Shown here: positions 35,072-44,767 of the stretch, piece by piece
Numbering within the stretch: position 1 is the first letter of the stretch
Layout: every line of letters begins with the position of its first letter
Assembly (NCBI GenBank): GCA_027623205.1
Contig: JAQBYC010000018.1
Location: 1 to 52,055, forward strand
DNA: 52,055 nt
Source of the DNA: Pseudomonadota bacterium
GTDB lineage: Bacteria; Pseudomonadota; Alphaproteobacteria; GCA-2731375
Direction of reading: 5' to 3'
Notes under the pieces: generated by a model
Databases searched by the model: none
What the model saw: only the letters and a program-made list of their open reading frames with translations
Told to the model about the DNA's origin: nothing
Position numbers and translations under genes: made by a program

Positions 35072-36316
35072 ATGGGCCAGAAGATCTATTTCGGCTGGTT
35101 CGTGGTCGCCGCCGCGTTCCTGGTTCTGCTGCTCTGTTTTGGTATTGCCTATTCCTTCGCCTCGTTCTTTGACGGCTTGGAAATGGACTTCCAGGCATCG
35201 AGAGGCGATGTCTCGCTGGTCTTTTCCATCGCCGGATTCTTGTATTTTTCCCTGGGCGCCCTCAGTGGGCCGCTCAGTGATCGGCTGGGCTCCCGCCCCG
35301 TAGTCGCCTTTGGCATGTTGTTGGTTGCCGGCGGCCTGCTGGCCTCCAGCTTTGCCCAAAGTCTGTGGCAGGTCTACCTGGGTTATGGCGTGGCGGTGGG
35401 TGTGGGAATCGGATTTGCCTATGTCCCTTCGGTCGGCGTGTTGCAACGTTGGTTTGTACGCCGGCGCGGCCTCGCCACGGGGTTGGCCGTGGCTGGCATC
35501 GGTGTCGGTACCTTGGTCGCGCCGCCGATCAGCCGTTTTCTGGTCGATATCCTTGGTTGGCGGGGCGCTTTTCAAGTCCTTGCCGGCGTAACCATCATAA
35601 TCGGCTTGGCCGCTGCCTGGATGCTGTATCCAAATCCCGGCGCACGAGGGCTTTATCCAGACGGCGACGGGACGCCGGTAGGTGAAGGGGCATCGATGTC
35701 GGGGCTGCCGCTTGGCGCGGCCCTGGCTTCGCGTCCATTCTGGCTGCTGTTCACGGCATCCTCCATCGTTTCCCTTGGCCTGTTCGTGCCATTCGTGCAT
35801 CTGGCCAAATTTTCCGTGGATCATGGTCAAGATGAAAGCTGGTCCATTCTGTTGATCAGCCTGATTGGAATTGGATCCATGTCGGGCCGCTTGACCCTGG
35901 GCGGCGTGGCGGACCGGTTTGGCCGGCACCGGGCGGTCGTCGCCATGTTCCTTGGCATGGCCCTGATGCAAAGCTGGTGGTACCTCTCCACTTCGTTCTG
36001 GGCCCTGGCGGTCTATGCGGTTTTGTTCGGTTTGTTTTACGGTGGCTATGTCGCCCTGGCGCCGGCACTGGTCGCGGATTATTTTGGCGCCAGGAATGTG
36101 GGTGGCATCCTTGGGGTGCTGTATTCGGGAACCGCGCTGGGCAATCTGTTCGGGCCGGTGGCGGCGGGTGTCGCCTTTGATCTGACCGGAGCCTATGAGT
36201 TGCCCATTGCCGCCTCCGCCTCGACCGCATTTCTGGCGGTGGCGGTGATATTGATGCTGCGTTCGCCGGCACAATGGCGGCGGCAACAAATCGGGAGAAG
36301 CCCTGACGCGCACTGA
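35072..36316 (+). CDS. MFS transporter, oxalate/monocarboxylate (OFA/MCT)-like
   Basis: The 414-residue carrier has about twelve membrane spans. KIYFGWFVVAAAF at the N-terminus, FASFFDGLEMDF, LSGPLSDRLGSRPVV (motif A region) and LQRWFVRRRGLATGLA are characteristic of MCT/OFA-type uptake carriers for short organic acids. LTLGGVADRFGRHRAV is the second-half motif A. The start is the ATG at 35072. It is not in an obvious operon and is convergent with the MscS-type channel gene. A monocarboxylate or dicarboxylate substrate is likely from family only. Confidence 0.85.
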   Translation: MGQKIYFGWFVVAAAFLVLLLCFGIAYSFASFFDGLEMDFQASRGDVSLVFSIAGFLYFSLGALSGPLSDRLGSRPVVAFGMLLVAGGLLASSFAQSLWQVYLGYGVAVGVGIGFAYVPSVGVLQRWFVRRRGLATGLAVAGIGVGTLVAPPISRFLVDILGWRGAFQVLAGVTIIIGLAAAWMLYPNPGARGLYPDGDGTPVGEGASMSGLPLGAALASRPFWLLFTASSIVSLGLFVPFVHLAKFSVDHGQDESWSILLISLIGIGSMSGRLTLGGVADRFGRHRAVVAMFLGMALMQSWWYLSTSFWALAVYAVLFGLFYGGYVALAPALVADYFGARNVGGILGVLYSGTALGNLFGPVAAGVAFDLTGAYELPIAASASTAFLAVAVILMLRSPAQWRRQQIGRSPDAH

Positions 36317-36441
36317 TCGCGAGCCAGTGAGATCGCCCGCGCGCACCCTCGGGCAGGCGCGACGCCGCCAATGATGTTGAGCCGGGGGCACGACGCGATC
36401 AAACCCACATGGGGTCTATCAACGCGGGTTGGTATAATGGC

Positions 36442-38715
36442 CTATTCGCGTTTTTCCGGCCCAGGATCCTCGTCGAAATCAGCGCGTTCACCTTCGGGTG
36501 CCTTGACGAGAGTTGCCTTCGGCCGCCGTTCCGGCGATGTGGAAGTTTCGTGAAACTGGACGTGGGCGGACGGCGCGTTACCCTGGCTGTCGGCACCGAA
36601 ATATATGGTTCGGTGCGGAAACGGGATTTCAATGCCTTCCGCGTCGAAACGGTTCTTTATCAGGCGGTTGAAGGCGCGTTGGATGCTCAGTTGCTTGCCC
36701 GGCGCGACCTTGAATCGGGCACGGATGATCACGGCGGAATCATCGAAGCTCTGGACGCCCATGACTTCGATATCTTCCATGATCATGGAACCAAAGTTTT
36801 GATCCTCGCGCATTTCGGCACCGACCTCGCGGATGACGTTCATGCAGTGATCGACATCCTCCCGGTAGGCGACGCCGATATCAAAAAAGGCGAAGGAAAA
36901 TACCTTACTGCGATTGGTCGTTGACGTTACCTCGCTGAAAGGAATCCGATGCACATCGCCCTGTAGGTCGCGAAGCTGGATCGAACGGATCGAGATCGCC
37001 TCCACCTTGCCCTTGTATCCGCCGAGCACCACGAGATCGCCGACCCCGACGGAATCCTCAATCAGTATGAAAAATCCCGTGATGACGTCTTTGACGAAGG
37101 TCTGGGCTCCGAAGCCGATCGCCAACCCGAAAATCCCGGCACCTGCAATCAGCGGCCCGATATTCACCCCGATTTCCGACAGAATCGTCAGCGCAACAAG
37201 CACCGCCAGTGCGATCATCACAACATTGCGCAGCAGAGGAAGAAGCGTTAGAGCCCGCTGCCCGCCCGCCACGTCAGCTACGTCGTTGTCGCGCGCAGCT
37301 AGGTAGCGTTCGATACCGGCGCTGATCAGTTCCCAGACCAGCAGGGCAATCAGGCTAATGACCACAATATTGGCGACACCCTTGGTTATGGCCACGCCGG
37401 CCGGGGTCGATATCCAACCCAGGGCATCAAGTCCCCAAACTCTGAGGCAGGCGATTGCGGCCGCGCCGTAAAGTACGAACTGGGCCCCGCCGCTCAGAAC
37501 AGGGAGATAGCGGCCGGCCCGTGCCTCCAGCCCGGGGAAACGGGATTTCTGTTCCTCACTTATCGAGAAGACTTTACGCAGAACATTCCGTAGCAGCAAT
37601 ACCAACGCGTGGGAGACACCAATTATTAATAGGCTCAAGCCGGTAGATTTAACTACAAAATCGAACCCACCCGGCACTTCCAGCGCCCAGACTCCGTAGA
37701 TGGCTATCACGTATAGGATCGCCACTAGATGCCATAAATCGGCCACGCGGCGACGAAACTGGCCAATGACTCGGGTGGCGTTGCCGCGAACCTTATCGGC
37801 AATATCCTGCCGGTTCTGCAGCACGAGAACGATCAGCATCAGCGCAACAACCAGGCCGACCAGTTTCGCCGCCAAGCCATGCACGATCTCGGATGCGCCG
37901 AGCACTGGCATCACCTCGGTCAGGAAGTAACCATACGCCAGGACATAGACCAGGCGAACGATCCAGAGGAAAATGTAATTCGCCACCTCGTCGGCTATTG
38001 GCAACAAGCGCATCGCCGACACATGTGGGGCGAGGAACATTTTCCCAATCGCCAACACGATGCGGGCAAGGACGTTCGCATTGATCAATGCCAGCGCCAC
38101 AACCCGACCGCCATAGGCAGGCGTCAATAGCGTCATCGTGGCATAGGCTGCGGTAATGAACGCCGCGACGGCAATGAGATCGAGGAAGGTCCGCAAGACG
38201 GCAAAAAACAATCGTAGACCGAATCCATCCGAGACCTGCGCCTCAATTGAAAGGTGGAAACGCTGCAACAATCGCTTTGTCAGCCACTCCGCGGCCACTC
38301 CGGCAACGAGGATAAGCGCAAGCTGGCCGAAGAGCCACAGCAAGGCGGTGCGCGATCCGGGATTGGTAAAATATGCGCGGGCAGAAGTGAACAGCGCAGG
38401 AGCATCGCCGAGTTTCTTGGCTAGGCTTGCCAGTTCGCTGCCGGCAACGTCCATTTTTCCGGAAATCATTTCCAGAAAACGCGTGCCCATGGACTTCTCG
38501 GCCTCTGCGTCACGCAGTTTCTGCGCCGCGACCAGCGTTTCCAGAACCCCGACAAAAGCCTGACGTTTGCCATCGTCCTTCAGGGTTTCCAGCAGCCGTT
38601 CCATTTCGACTGGCGCCAGCGTTGCCCGGCCAGAGGAATCCTGAGCCATAACCGGGCCAGCCAGCAGGGTCAGCATCACAACCAGTGATCGGAATATCAA
38701 AAAATAGTTTCCCAT
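36442..38715 (-). CDS. large MscS-family mechanosensitive channel
   Basis: A protein of about 757 residues with an N-terminal signal peptide (MGNYFLIFRSLVVMLTL, ending near VMAQDSS), a periplasmic helical stretch up to about 120, many membrane helices, and a C-terminal MscS core. The pore helix is in AGAGIFGLAIGFGAQTFVKD, followed by GFFILIEDSVGVGDLV and the cytoplasmic cage (RDLQGDVHRIPFSEV). I begin at the ATG of MGNYF because the signal peptide starts there. The channel would open under hypo-osmotic shock. The size resembles the larger MscM/YbdG-like homologues. It has its own transcript, upstream of nothing obvious. Confidence 0.9.
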   Translation of the reverse strand: MGNYFLIFRSLVVMLTLLAGPVMAQDSSGRATLAPVEMERLLETLKDDGKRQAFVGVLETLVAAQKLRDAEAEKSMGTRFLEMISGKMDVAGSELASLAKKLGDAPALFTSARAYFTNPGSRTALLWLFGQLALILVAGVAAEWLTKRLLQRFHLSIEAQVSDGFGLRLFFAVLRTFLDLIAVAAFITAAYATMTLLTPAYGGRVVALALINANVLARIVLAIGKMFLAPHVSAMRLLPIADEVANYIFLWIVRLVYVLAYGYFLTEVMPVLGASEIVHGLAAKLVGLVVALMLIVLVLQNRQDIADKVRGNATRVIGQFRRRVADLWHLVAILYVIAIYGVWALEVPGGFDFVVKSTGLSLLIIGVSHALVLLLRNVLRKVFSISEEQKSRFPGLEARAGRYLPVLSGGAQFVLYGAAAIACLRVWGLDALGWISTPAGVAITKGVANIVVISLIALLVWELISAGIERYLAARDNDVADVAGGQRALTLLPLLRNVVMIALAVLVALTILSEIGVNIGPLIAGAGIFGLAIGFGAQTFVKDVITGFFILIEDSVGVGDLVVLGGYKGKVEAISIRSIQLRDLQGDVHRIPFSEVTSTTNRSKVFSFAFFDIGVAYREDVDHCMNVIREVGAEMREDQNFGSMIMEDIEVMGVQSFDDSAVIIRARFKVAPGKQLSIQRAFNRLIKNRFDAEGIEIPFPHRTIYFGADSQGNAPSAHVQFHETSTSPERRPKATLVKAPEGERADFDEDPGPEKRE

Positions 38716-38793
38716 GCATCCGACTTTAGACGTAAGGCGCAGCGCCGACAATAACGGCGCGCGGCGCTCGAATCCCTACCCAGCGGAATTATG

Positions 38794-39426
38794 CTATGGA
38801 CAAGAGACGGCGGGTTTTCTGGCGACGATGTGGTAGATGTGCCAGTGTTTGGCTTTGCCCCGCGGGGTCGTCGAGACGGCTTCTTCCTCCCGAAACATTT
38901 CGACGTCGAAAGCCTTTAATAGATCCTCAACTTCGCGCAAGCTGAAATGGCTGATGCTGGGATCGTTGGCCCAATCGTCCCGGTCGCCAAACAATTGTCC
39001 GCTAAACCGCCCGCCTGGCGTCAGACTGTCATGGATCCGCCGCCAAACGATCAGGAAATCCGCCTTGGGGCAGAGGGGCAGGGCAAAACTCGAATTGACC
39101 AGATCGGCGGCCGGCCAGCAGGCCTCTTCAAAACGCGCCACCTGGGTCTCCGGGCGCCTGCCGAATTCGACCAGCTCGGGCCGGGCCAGCAGGGCCTCCA
39201 TGGCCGTGGCCTGGGCATCAATCGCCAGGACCGGCCAGCCCCGGCGTAAAATCTCGATCGTGTCGCAGCCGCCGCCACAGCCCAGGTCCACGGCCTGACC
39301 CACCCGGTTCTCGCGCTCGAACCGGGCCAGGGCATCCAGCACGGTTTCCCGGGGTTGGCGCCGGCCCGTGCGCTGATAGTAATCGCGCCAGCCTTCGGCT
39401 TTGTTGGTATTGGTTGCGTTGCTCAT
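38794..39426 (-). CDS. class I SAM-dependent methyltransferase
   Basis: A 210-residue Rossmann methyltransferase with SAM motif I VDLGCGGGCDTIEIL near residue 40, followed by an acidic LAIDAQATAM. It resembles small TehB-like enzymes. It is the last gene of the long hyu operon, 15 bp after the class V aminotransferase. Its role in the operon is unclear; it may detoxify a product or be a passenger. The C-terminus (HIYHIVARKP) is the usual last strand. Confidence 0.85.
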   Translation of the reverse strand: MSNATNTNKAEGWRDYYQRTGRRQPRETVLDALARFERENRVGQAVDLGCGGGCDTIEILRRGWPVLAIDAQATAMEALLARPELVEFGRRPETQVARFEEACWPAADLVNSSFALPLCPKADFLIVWRRIHDSLTPGGRFSGQLFGDRDDWANDPSISHFSLREVEDLLKAFDVEMFREEEAVSTTPRGKAKHWHIYHIVARKPAVSCP

Positions 39427-39441
39427 GGCTGCGAATGCATG

Positions 39442-40623
39442 CTAGTGCGCCACCAGATAATCAATCGCGGCGGTGACGCCGCCACGGCCGTGGGGGATTT
39501 TCAGGGCCTGCAGGGTTGCCTCGACGCCGGCCAGGGCGCCCAGGATCATGGGATCGTTCAAATCGCCCATATGGCCGATGCGGAAGACATCCCCCCGGAG
39601 GCGGTCCAGGCCGCCACCCAGGCTGACCTGAAAGCGTTCCCTGGACAGGCTGCGTACCGCCTCGCCGTCGAAGCCCGCGGGAACGCGAATGGCGGTAACC
39701 GAGTTGGCCCGCTGGGCCGGCACAACAGCGTTGAATGCCATGCCGCCTTCGCTGGCCCAGACTTCTACCGCCTGCCGGACGGCGCTGGCCAGCCGGTGGT
39801 GGCGGGCGAAAATCGCCGGCAGGCCCTCTTCCGCCAGCATGTTCAGGGCCTCGCGCAGGGCAAAGATCAGGTGTTCCGGCGCGGTGCCGCAAAAGCGGAT
39901 GTATTGCTCCTCCGACATGCGTTCCCGCCAGTCCCAATAATTGCGCGGCAATCTGGCGCTTTGCCCGGCCCGCAGCGCCTTTTCGCTACAGGCGGTGAAG
40001 CCGAGTCCCGGCGGACACATCAGACCCTTCTGCGCGGCGGCAAGGGCCACGTCGACGCCCCAGGCATCCATCTGAAAATCCACCGTTGCCAGCGAGGCGA
40101 TGGTGTCAACCATCAGCAAGGTGCCATGATTGGCGTTGTCGATCGCCCGGCGCACAGCGGGCACGTCCGAGATGATCCCGGTTGCCGTATCCACGTGGAT
40201 CATCAGCACCGCCCGGATCCGGCCCTCGCGATCCTCGCGCAAATGTTGCTCCACCGCGTCCGGGTCGATGGCATGGCGCCAATCGCCGGGCAGATGCTCG
40301 ATCACCAGGCCGAGAGATTCCGCCATCATGCCCCATTTGAGGGAAAAATTACCGGTTTCCGGCAGCAGAATATGATCGCCGGGGGACAGGGTATTGGTCA
40401 GGGCCGCTTCCCAGGCCCCGTGGCCGGAAGCGGCATAGATGAAGACCGGCCCCTGGGTTTTGAAAATCGGCTTCATATCCTCGAAACAACCACGCGCCAT
40501 ATTGAAAAATGGCGGCGCCGCGAAGTCCACGGCCGGCTGGTGCATGGCGTTAAGGACACGGTGGGGAATATTGGTTGGCCCGGGGGTGTGGAGGAACTCC
40601 CGGCCACGCTTTACATCACTCAT
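39442..40623 (-). CDS. class V aminotransferase (serine/alanine/ureidoglycine-glyoxylate type)
   Basis: The 393-residue PLP enzyme begins with FLHTPGPTNIPHRVLNAM and has the cofactor lysine in AAQKGLMCPPGLGF, MVDTIASLATVDF and SLGGGLDRLRGDVFRIGHMG, as in serine-glyoxylate and ureidoglycine-glyoxylate aminotransferases (PucG). It is preceded by a PuuE-like gene (18 bp) in an operon of amidases, which favours a ureidoglycine or a glyoxylate-linked amino-donor role. Serine-glyoxylate activity cannot be ruled out from sequence. It follows the pattern of purine catabolism but no xanthine or uricase genes are in the window. Confidence 0.87.
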   Translation of the reverse strand: MSDVKRGREFLHTPGPTNIPHRVLNAMHQPAVDFAAPPFFNMARGCFEDMKPIFKTQGPVFIYAASGHGAWEAALTNTLSPGDHILLPETGNFSLKWGMMAESLGLVIEHLPGDWRHAIDPDAVEQHLREDREGRIRAVLMIHVDTATGIISDVPAVRRAIDNANHGTLLMVDTIASLATVDFQMDAWGVDVALAAAQKGLMCPPGLGFTACSEKALRAGQSARLPRNYWDWRERMSEEQYIRFCGTAPEHLIFALREALNMLAEEGLPAIFARHHRLASAVRQAVEVWASEGGMAFNAVVPAQRANSVTAIRVPAGFDGEAVRSLSRERFQVSLGGGLDRLRGDVFRIGHMGDLNDPMILGALAGVEATLQALKIPHGRGGVTAAIDYLVAH

Positions 40624-40641
40624 ATGGATTTGGTCCGTCTT

Positions 40642-41532
40642 TCAGCATCCCGGCACGACGCCGGGGGGCAGGCTTTCAATATGGCGGCAGATGTCGCCGG
40701 GCCGGGTCAGCCAGATTTTATCACGCTGTGCGACGATATGCTTCAGGGCCCGGCGCAATTGCCGCAGACGAAAGGGCTGGCCAACGATGAAGGTATGCAA
40801 CGAGATCGGGAAGACCAGGGGTTGGCGGACGGATTGTTCCAGCATCTCATCAAAATTGTCGATGATGGCGTCGGCGAACTGGGTTGGCGTCATTTTGTGC
40901 AGAACGATGGCCCGGTTGTCGTTCAATTCCACCGGGTAGGGCATGGCCAGGATCGGCTTGCCGCGGGTTTTCATCCAGATCGGCTGATCGTCGCAACACC
41001 AGTCCATCTGATAGTGATAGCCGGCCTCGCGCAGCAGATCCAGGGTCTGGGCGCTTTGCGACAGCCAGGGGCTCATCCATCCGGTGGGTGCTCTGCCTTC
41101 GTTTTGGCTGATGGCGTCGGTCGTCGCCTTGATCAAGGCGCGCTCGGCGTCTTCGTCCAGGGCGCCTTGTTCCTGCGAGTTGGAGATGCCATGGCCCAGG
41201 AATTCATCACCACGTTGGCGCAGGCGCGCGGCCACCTGCGGCGCATGCTCATAAATCGATGTGTTCAATTGCGCCTGGATCGGGATGTCCAATTCATCAA
41301 ACAGCTCCATCAGGCGCCAGAAACCTACCCGGTTGCCATAGTCGCGCCAGGCATAGACGCTTTGCTTGTTGTGCATGCCGGATGGGGCAATGGCGGATTC
41401 GATGCTTTCATCCCAGGCGAACTGTTCCACGTTCAGGGCCACATAGACCGCCAGGCGTTTGCTCTCGGGCCAGGAATAATCGGGCCGTTGGCTGATTGGG
41501 GAATACTCGTAACGTCCATGGGTCGATAGCAT
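40642..41532 (-). CDS. polysaccharide-deacetylase-fold hydrolase, PuuE-like
   Basis: A protein of about 296 residues of the NodB fold. Pieces such as SWPESKRLAVYVALNVEQF, DYGNRVGFWRLMELFDELD, GHGISNSQE and PTGWMSPWLSQS are those of the PuuE allantoinase branch of this fold. The metal-binding TFDDG of true deacetylases is absent; known PuuE enzymes work without bound metal. A ring-opening amide hydrolysis (allantoin or a related ring) is the likely chemistry. I start at MLSTHGRYEYS (ATG 41532). It lies between an amidase and an aminotransferase gene in the operon. Confidence 0.82.
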   Translation of the reverse strand: MLSTHGRYEYSPISQRPDYSWPESKRLAVYVALNVEQFAWDESIESAIAPSGMHNKQSVYAWRDYGNRVGFWRLMELFDELDIPIQAQLNTSIYEHAPQVAARLRQRGDEFLGHGISNSQEQGALDEDAERALIKATTDAISQNEGRAPTGWMSPWLSQSAQTLDLLREAGYHYQMDWCCDDQPIWMKTRGKPILAMPYPVELNDNRAIVLHKMTPTQFADAIIDNFDEMLEQSVRQPLVFPISLHTFIVGQPFRLRQLRRALKHIVAQRDKIWLTRPGDICRHIESLPPGVVPGC

Positions 41533-41548
41533 TTCAGGTGCCTCGTGG

Positions 41549-42955
41549 TTAAAGGGGAGGGTGGCGGTTGTGCCAGTCCGTGGCGCCTTCATAGGCGGCG
41601 GCAATACGATAGATCATGGCCTCCTGGAAATTCCGGCCGACGATCTGCATCGCCAGGGGCAGGCCGTCGCCATCGAAACCGATGGGCAATGACAGCGCCG
41701 GGTTGCCGGTCAGATTGAAGGGCGCGCGGGCCTGGCGGGCGTATTTCAGGGCAATTTCCGCCGCATCGTCAATCACAAAGGGCGGGTCCATGGAGGAGGC
41801 GACAATGACCCCATCCAGCGCCCGGATGGTCTGATTGAAGCCAGCGGTCAGTTGCCGGCGCAGGCGCAGGGCATCCACATAGTCATCCGCTGTCAGAAAG
41901 GCGCCGGGCAGGACCCGTTGCAGGAACGAGGCGCTGTAGTCACCGGGCCGTTCCGCGAGCCAGCGGCGGTGGATGGCATAGGCTTCCGATACCAGGATCA
42001 CCCGGTTGCAGGTGCTGTAGGTGGCCAGGGGCTCGGTCTCTATCTCGGCCACCCCGGCGCCCAGGTCCTGCAATACCCGCACCGCGTCTTCGATGGCCGC
42101 GGCCACTACGGGATCGGCGATCATGTCACGGTTGTGGAAATGGCGAATGACGCCAAGGCGCAACCCCTTGACGCCCTGGTCAAGCTGGGCGGTAAAATCG
42201 GGGACCGGCACATCGGCCGAGGCCGGGTCGGCGGGGTCATGACCGGCCAGGGCATTCAACATCAGGGCATTGTCGGCCACCGTGCGGGTCATCGGCCCCA
42301 CGTGATCCAGGGAATAGGACAGGGGCGTCACGCCATGGCGGCTGACCCGGCCATAGGTCGCCTTCATGCCGACGATGCCGCAGGCCGTGGCCGGATTACG
42401 GACCGAACCGCCGGTGTCCGTGCCCAGCGCCATGGGCAGGAACCCCGCCGCGACCGCCACGCCGGAGCCGGACGAGGACCCGCCGGGAAAACGCTCCCGG
42501 TTCCACGGATTGCGGGCCGGCGGCCAGGGCAGATCGAACGATGGTCCGCCCAGGGCGAATTCGTGGGTTGCCATTTTACCCAGCAGGATCCCGCCCGCCG
42601 CCCGCAGGCGTCTGGTCACCGCGGCATCTGCGGTCTTGGGCGGCTGCTGGGCCAGGATTTGCGAATGCGCCGTGGTCGGCAGGCCCGCGGCATCGATAAT
42701 ATCCTTCAGGCCAAAGGGCACGCCATGCAAGGGGCCCAAGGGCCCGCCGGTCCGCACCGCCCGCGCGGCGGCCTCCGCCTCCACCAGGACGCTTTCGGAC
42801 AGGACCCGCAGGAAGCTGTCCAACCGCCCGTCATGCGCCCCGATCCGGTCCAGCAGGCATTGCGCGTAGACCACGGGCGACAGCGCGCCGGTGCGGATCC
42901 GCGCCGCGACCTCGACCAGGCTTAAAAAAGCCAGTTCCTCTCCGGGCTTAGACAT
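41549..42955 (-). CDS. amidase signature enzyme, AtzE/GatA-like
   Basis: A 468-residue amidase with the Ser-cis-Ser-Lys triad: Lys in GVPFGLKDII, cis-Ser in FPGGSSSGSGVAVA, and nucleophile Ser in GTDTGGSVRNPA. I choose the start MSKPGEELAF because it overlaps the end of the small upstream gene by 8 bp. That small gene encodes an AtzG-like subunit. In s-triazine degradation AtzG binds amidase AtzE (1-carboxybiuret hydrolase), so this amidase is best read as its AtzE-like partner. Whether the substrate is a carboxybiuret, an allophanate or another ureide is open. Confidence 0.85.
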   Translation of the reverse strand: MSKPGEELAFLSLVEVAARIRTGALSPVVYAQCLLDRIGAHDGRLDSFLRVLSESVLVEAEAAARAVRTGGPLGPLHGVPFGLKDIIDAAGLPTTAHSQILAQQPPKTADAAVTRRLRAAGGILLGKMATHEFALGGPSFDLPWPPARNPWNRERFPGGSSSGSGVAVAAGFLPMALGTDTGGSVRNPATACGIVGMKATYGRVSRHGVTPLSYSLDHVGPMTRTVADNALMLNALAGHDPADPASADVPVPDFTAQLDQGVKGLRLGVIRHFHNRDMIADPVVAAAIEDAVRVLQDLGAGVAEIETEPLATYSTCNRVILVSEAYAIHRRWLAERPGDYSASFLQRVLPGAFLTADDYVDALRLRRQLTAGFNQTIRALDGVIVASSMDPPFVIDDAAEIALKYARQARAPFNLTGNPALSLPIGFDGDGLPLAMQIVGRNFQEAMIYRIAAAYEGATDWHNRHPPL

Positions 42956-43145
42956 TGTTGTCGGGCTGAAAAATATGGCCTGGTTCGTCGGCAATATCCG
43001 CTGGCCGGCGCAGGCGCCGGGCCATGGCGCGGCCGCCGTCATAGGCCTGGCGCAGCAACGCCGGCTGCGCGTCATACAGCGTCCCCAGGCCCAGTTGCCG
43101 GGCCAGTTGTTCCAGGGCGGCGTCGTCCAGATTGTCGTTGCTCAT
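42948..43145 (-). CDS. AtzG-like small amidase subunit (DUF4089 type)
   Basis: The 65-residue protein begins MSNDNLDDAALEQLARQLG, continues with a helix TLYDAQPALLRQAYDGGRA and ends with EPGHIFQPDNNV. The pattern of two helices followed by a Glu-Pro-x-x-x-Phe-x-Pro tail is the AtzG/DUF4089 pattern. The start ATG overlaps the HyuB stop (ATGA), and its end overlaps the amidase start by 8 bp, so the three proteins are made in step. AtzG stabilises the amidase AtzE. The match is from pattern, not alignment. Confidence 0.65.
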   Translation of the reverse strand: MSNDNLDDAALEQLARQLGLGTLYDAQPALLRQAYDGGRAMARRLRRPADIADEPGHIFQPDNNV

Positions 43146-44767
43146 ATCCCGTCCTTCGTCACATAGCCCTGCCGGTGGTCCCAGGCGGCAGCGTCCTTGC
43201 CGCGGGCCTTGGCTGAACCATAGCCGCCCCCGCCCGGCGTGGCGATCAATATGCGATCGCCAGTTTGCAAATGATGCTGGGCCCGGTTGTCCGCTTCCAC
43301 GCCGTTGATCCGCACGGCGCCGACTTCGCCTTTTCCACCCCCCGCCAGCCCCGGCGCCCCATAACGGGTACGTTCCGCCATGAAGGTGACGGCGATGGGG
43401 CTTTCTGACAGGCTTTCGATCAACATATCCTGGCCCAGACCGCCGCGATGCTGCCCCGCGCCGCCTGAATTGGGACGCAGGCGCTTGTAGTGAAACAGCA
43501 GGGGCGCCGATTGTTCCGCGACCTCCACCGGCGTGGATGACAGATTGGATGGCCAGGAAATGGCGTGCTCCCCATCGGCAGCCGCGGTCGCGCCCATGCC
43601 GCCGTTGAAGAACAGATTGGTGGCATAGGGCTGGCCATTGGGCCGCACCCCGGATTGCGTGCAGTTCCACAAGGGCGAGCCGGCCGCCGCCATGACCCGG
43701 TCCGGCAACACGCCGGCCAAGGCGCCGAAGGCCAGGATGGGGACATAATGGCCGGTGCTGGCCCGCGCCCCGACAGCGGCCGGGGGCAGGGGGTTCAACA
43801 GGCTGTTCTCGGGCGCCGTTACGGTAATGGGCCGCAACATGCCGGAATTGTTCGGCACCTCGGGCAACAGCGCGCATTTTATGGCATAGGCGGACATGGC
43901 ATAGGTATAGCAGAACGGGCAATTGATCGCCCGGGGCTGCACGGGCGAGGTCCCGGTAAAATCGAAATGCGCCTGGTCGCCCTTGATGGTAAGGCGCAAG
44001 GCAAAGTTGAAGGGCGCATCGGCCCGCAGCCCGTCGGTCAGCATCTGGTAGGGGTAGGTCCCGTCGGGAACCGCTGTCAGGGCGGCCCGCATGGCGGCCT
44101 CCGTGCGGCCGTTCAATTCCCGTGACAGCTCAACCAGATCGTCCAGGCCATATTCCCCCAACAGGGTCAGCAGCCGGTCTTCGATCAGATAGTTGGCGGT
44201 GATCTGGGCGTGAATATCGCCTTCGGTCTGCTCCGGCGTGCGGACCTGGGCGCGCAATAATTCAAAGAAGGTCTGGTCCTCTTCCCCGCCGCGAAAGATC
44301 TTCAACAGGGGAATATGAAAGCCTTCTTCGAAGATTTCCCGCGCCTCGACGGATCGGATGCGGCCACCGATATCGGGCATGTGGGACGCCGTGGCGGCAA
44401 ATGCGACCAGGCGCCGGTCCTGGAATATGGGGCGCACGATGCTGCAATCGTTCAGGTGCCCGGTGCCCAGCCAGGGATCGTTGGTGCAGATCACATCGCC
44501 GGGGTTCAGGCCATCGCGCCCGAAACGGTCCAGGGTGTGGCGGACGGTGGCGGGCAGGGTGCCGATGAACGAGGGAATGGAGCCGCTGTTCTGGGCCAGC
44601 AGCTGGCCGGCGCTATCGCACAGAACACAGGCGAAATCATTGGCCTCGTTGGACAGGGTGGAAAACGAGGTGCGCACGATGGCCTTGGCGGCCTCGTCAA
44701 CGCTGGCGATCATCCGGTTCCAGATTATTTCCAGGGTCACGGCATCGAAAGCGCGTGGGCTGTTCAT
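43142..44767 (-). CDS. hyuB: hydantoinase/oxoprolinase subunit B (HyuB)
   Basis: The 541-residue HyuB-family protein carries VICTNDPWLGTGHLNDCSI, HMPDIGGRIRS and the late RYGAPGLAGGGKGEVG and IATPGGGGYG. With HyuA it forms an ATP-dependent ring-opening enzyme for hydantoins, 5-oxoproline or acetophenone-type carboxylations. It overlaps HyuA by ATGA upstream and the AtzG-like gene downstream by ATGA. The strongest clue to its substrate is the neighbourhood of amidases and a PuuE-like enzyme, which points to a cyclic amide. Confidence 0.93.
   Translation of the reverse strand: MNSPRAFDAVTLEIIWNRMIASVDEAAKAIVRTSFSTLSNEANDFACVLCDSAGQLLAQNSGSIPSFIGTLPATVRHTLDRFGRDGLNPGDVICTNDPWLGTGHLNDCSIVRPIFQDRRLVAFAATASHMPDIGGRIRSVEAREIFEEGFHIPLLKIFRGGEEDQTFFELLRAQVRTPEQTEGDIHAQITANYLIEDRLLTLLGEYGLDDLVELSRELNGRTEAAMRAALTAVPDGTYPYQMLTDGLRADAPFNFALRLTIKGDQAHFDFTGTSPVQPRAINCPFCYTYAMSAYAIKCALLPEVPNNSGMLRPITVTAPENSLLNPLPPAAVGARASTGHYVPILAFGALAGVLPDRVMAAAGSPLWNCTQSGVRPNGQPYATNLFFNGGMGATAAADGEHAISWPSNLSSTPVEVAEQSAPLLFHYKRLRPNSGGAGQHRGGLGQDMLIESLSESPIAVTFMAERTRYGAPGLAGGGKGEVGAVRINGVEADNRAQHHLQTGDRILIATPGGGGYGSAKARGKDAAAWDHRQGYVTKDGI

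Noticed and set aside
39355-41529. 724-codon plus-strand open frame opposite the aminotransferase and PuuE-like genes
   Set aside because: Its translation has no domain features, and both minus-strand genes beneath it are clear family members.
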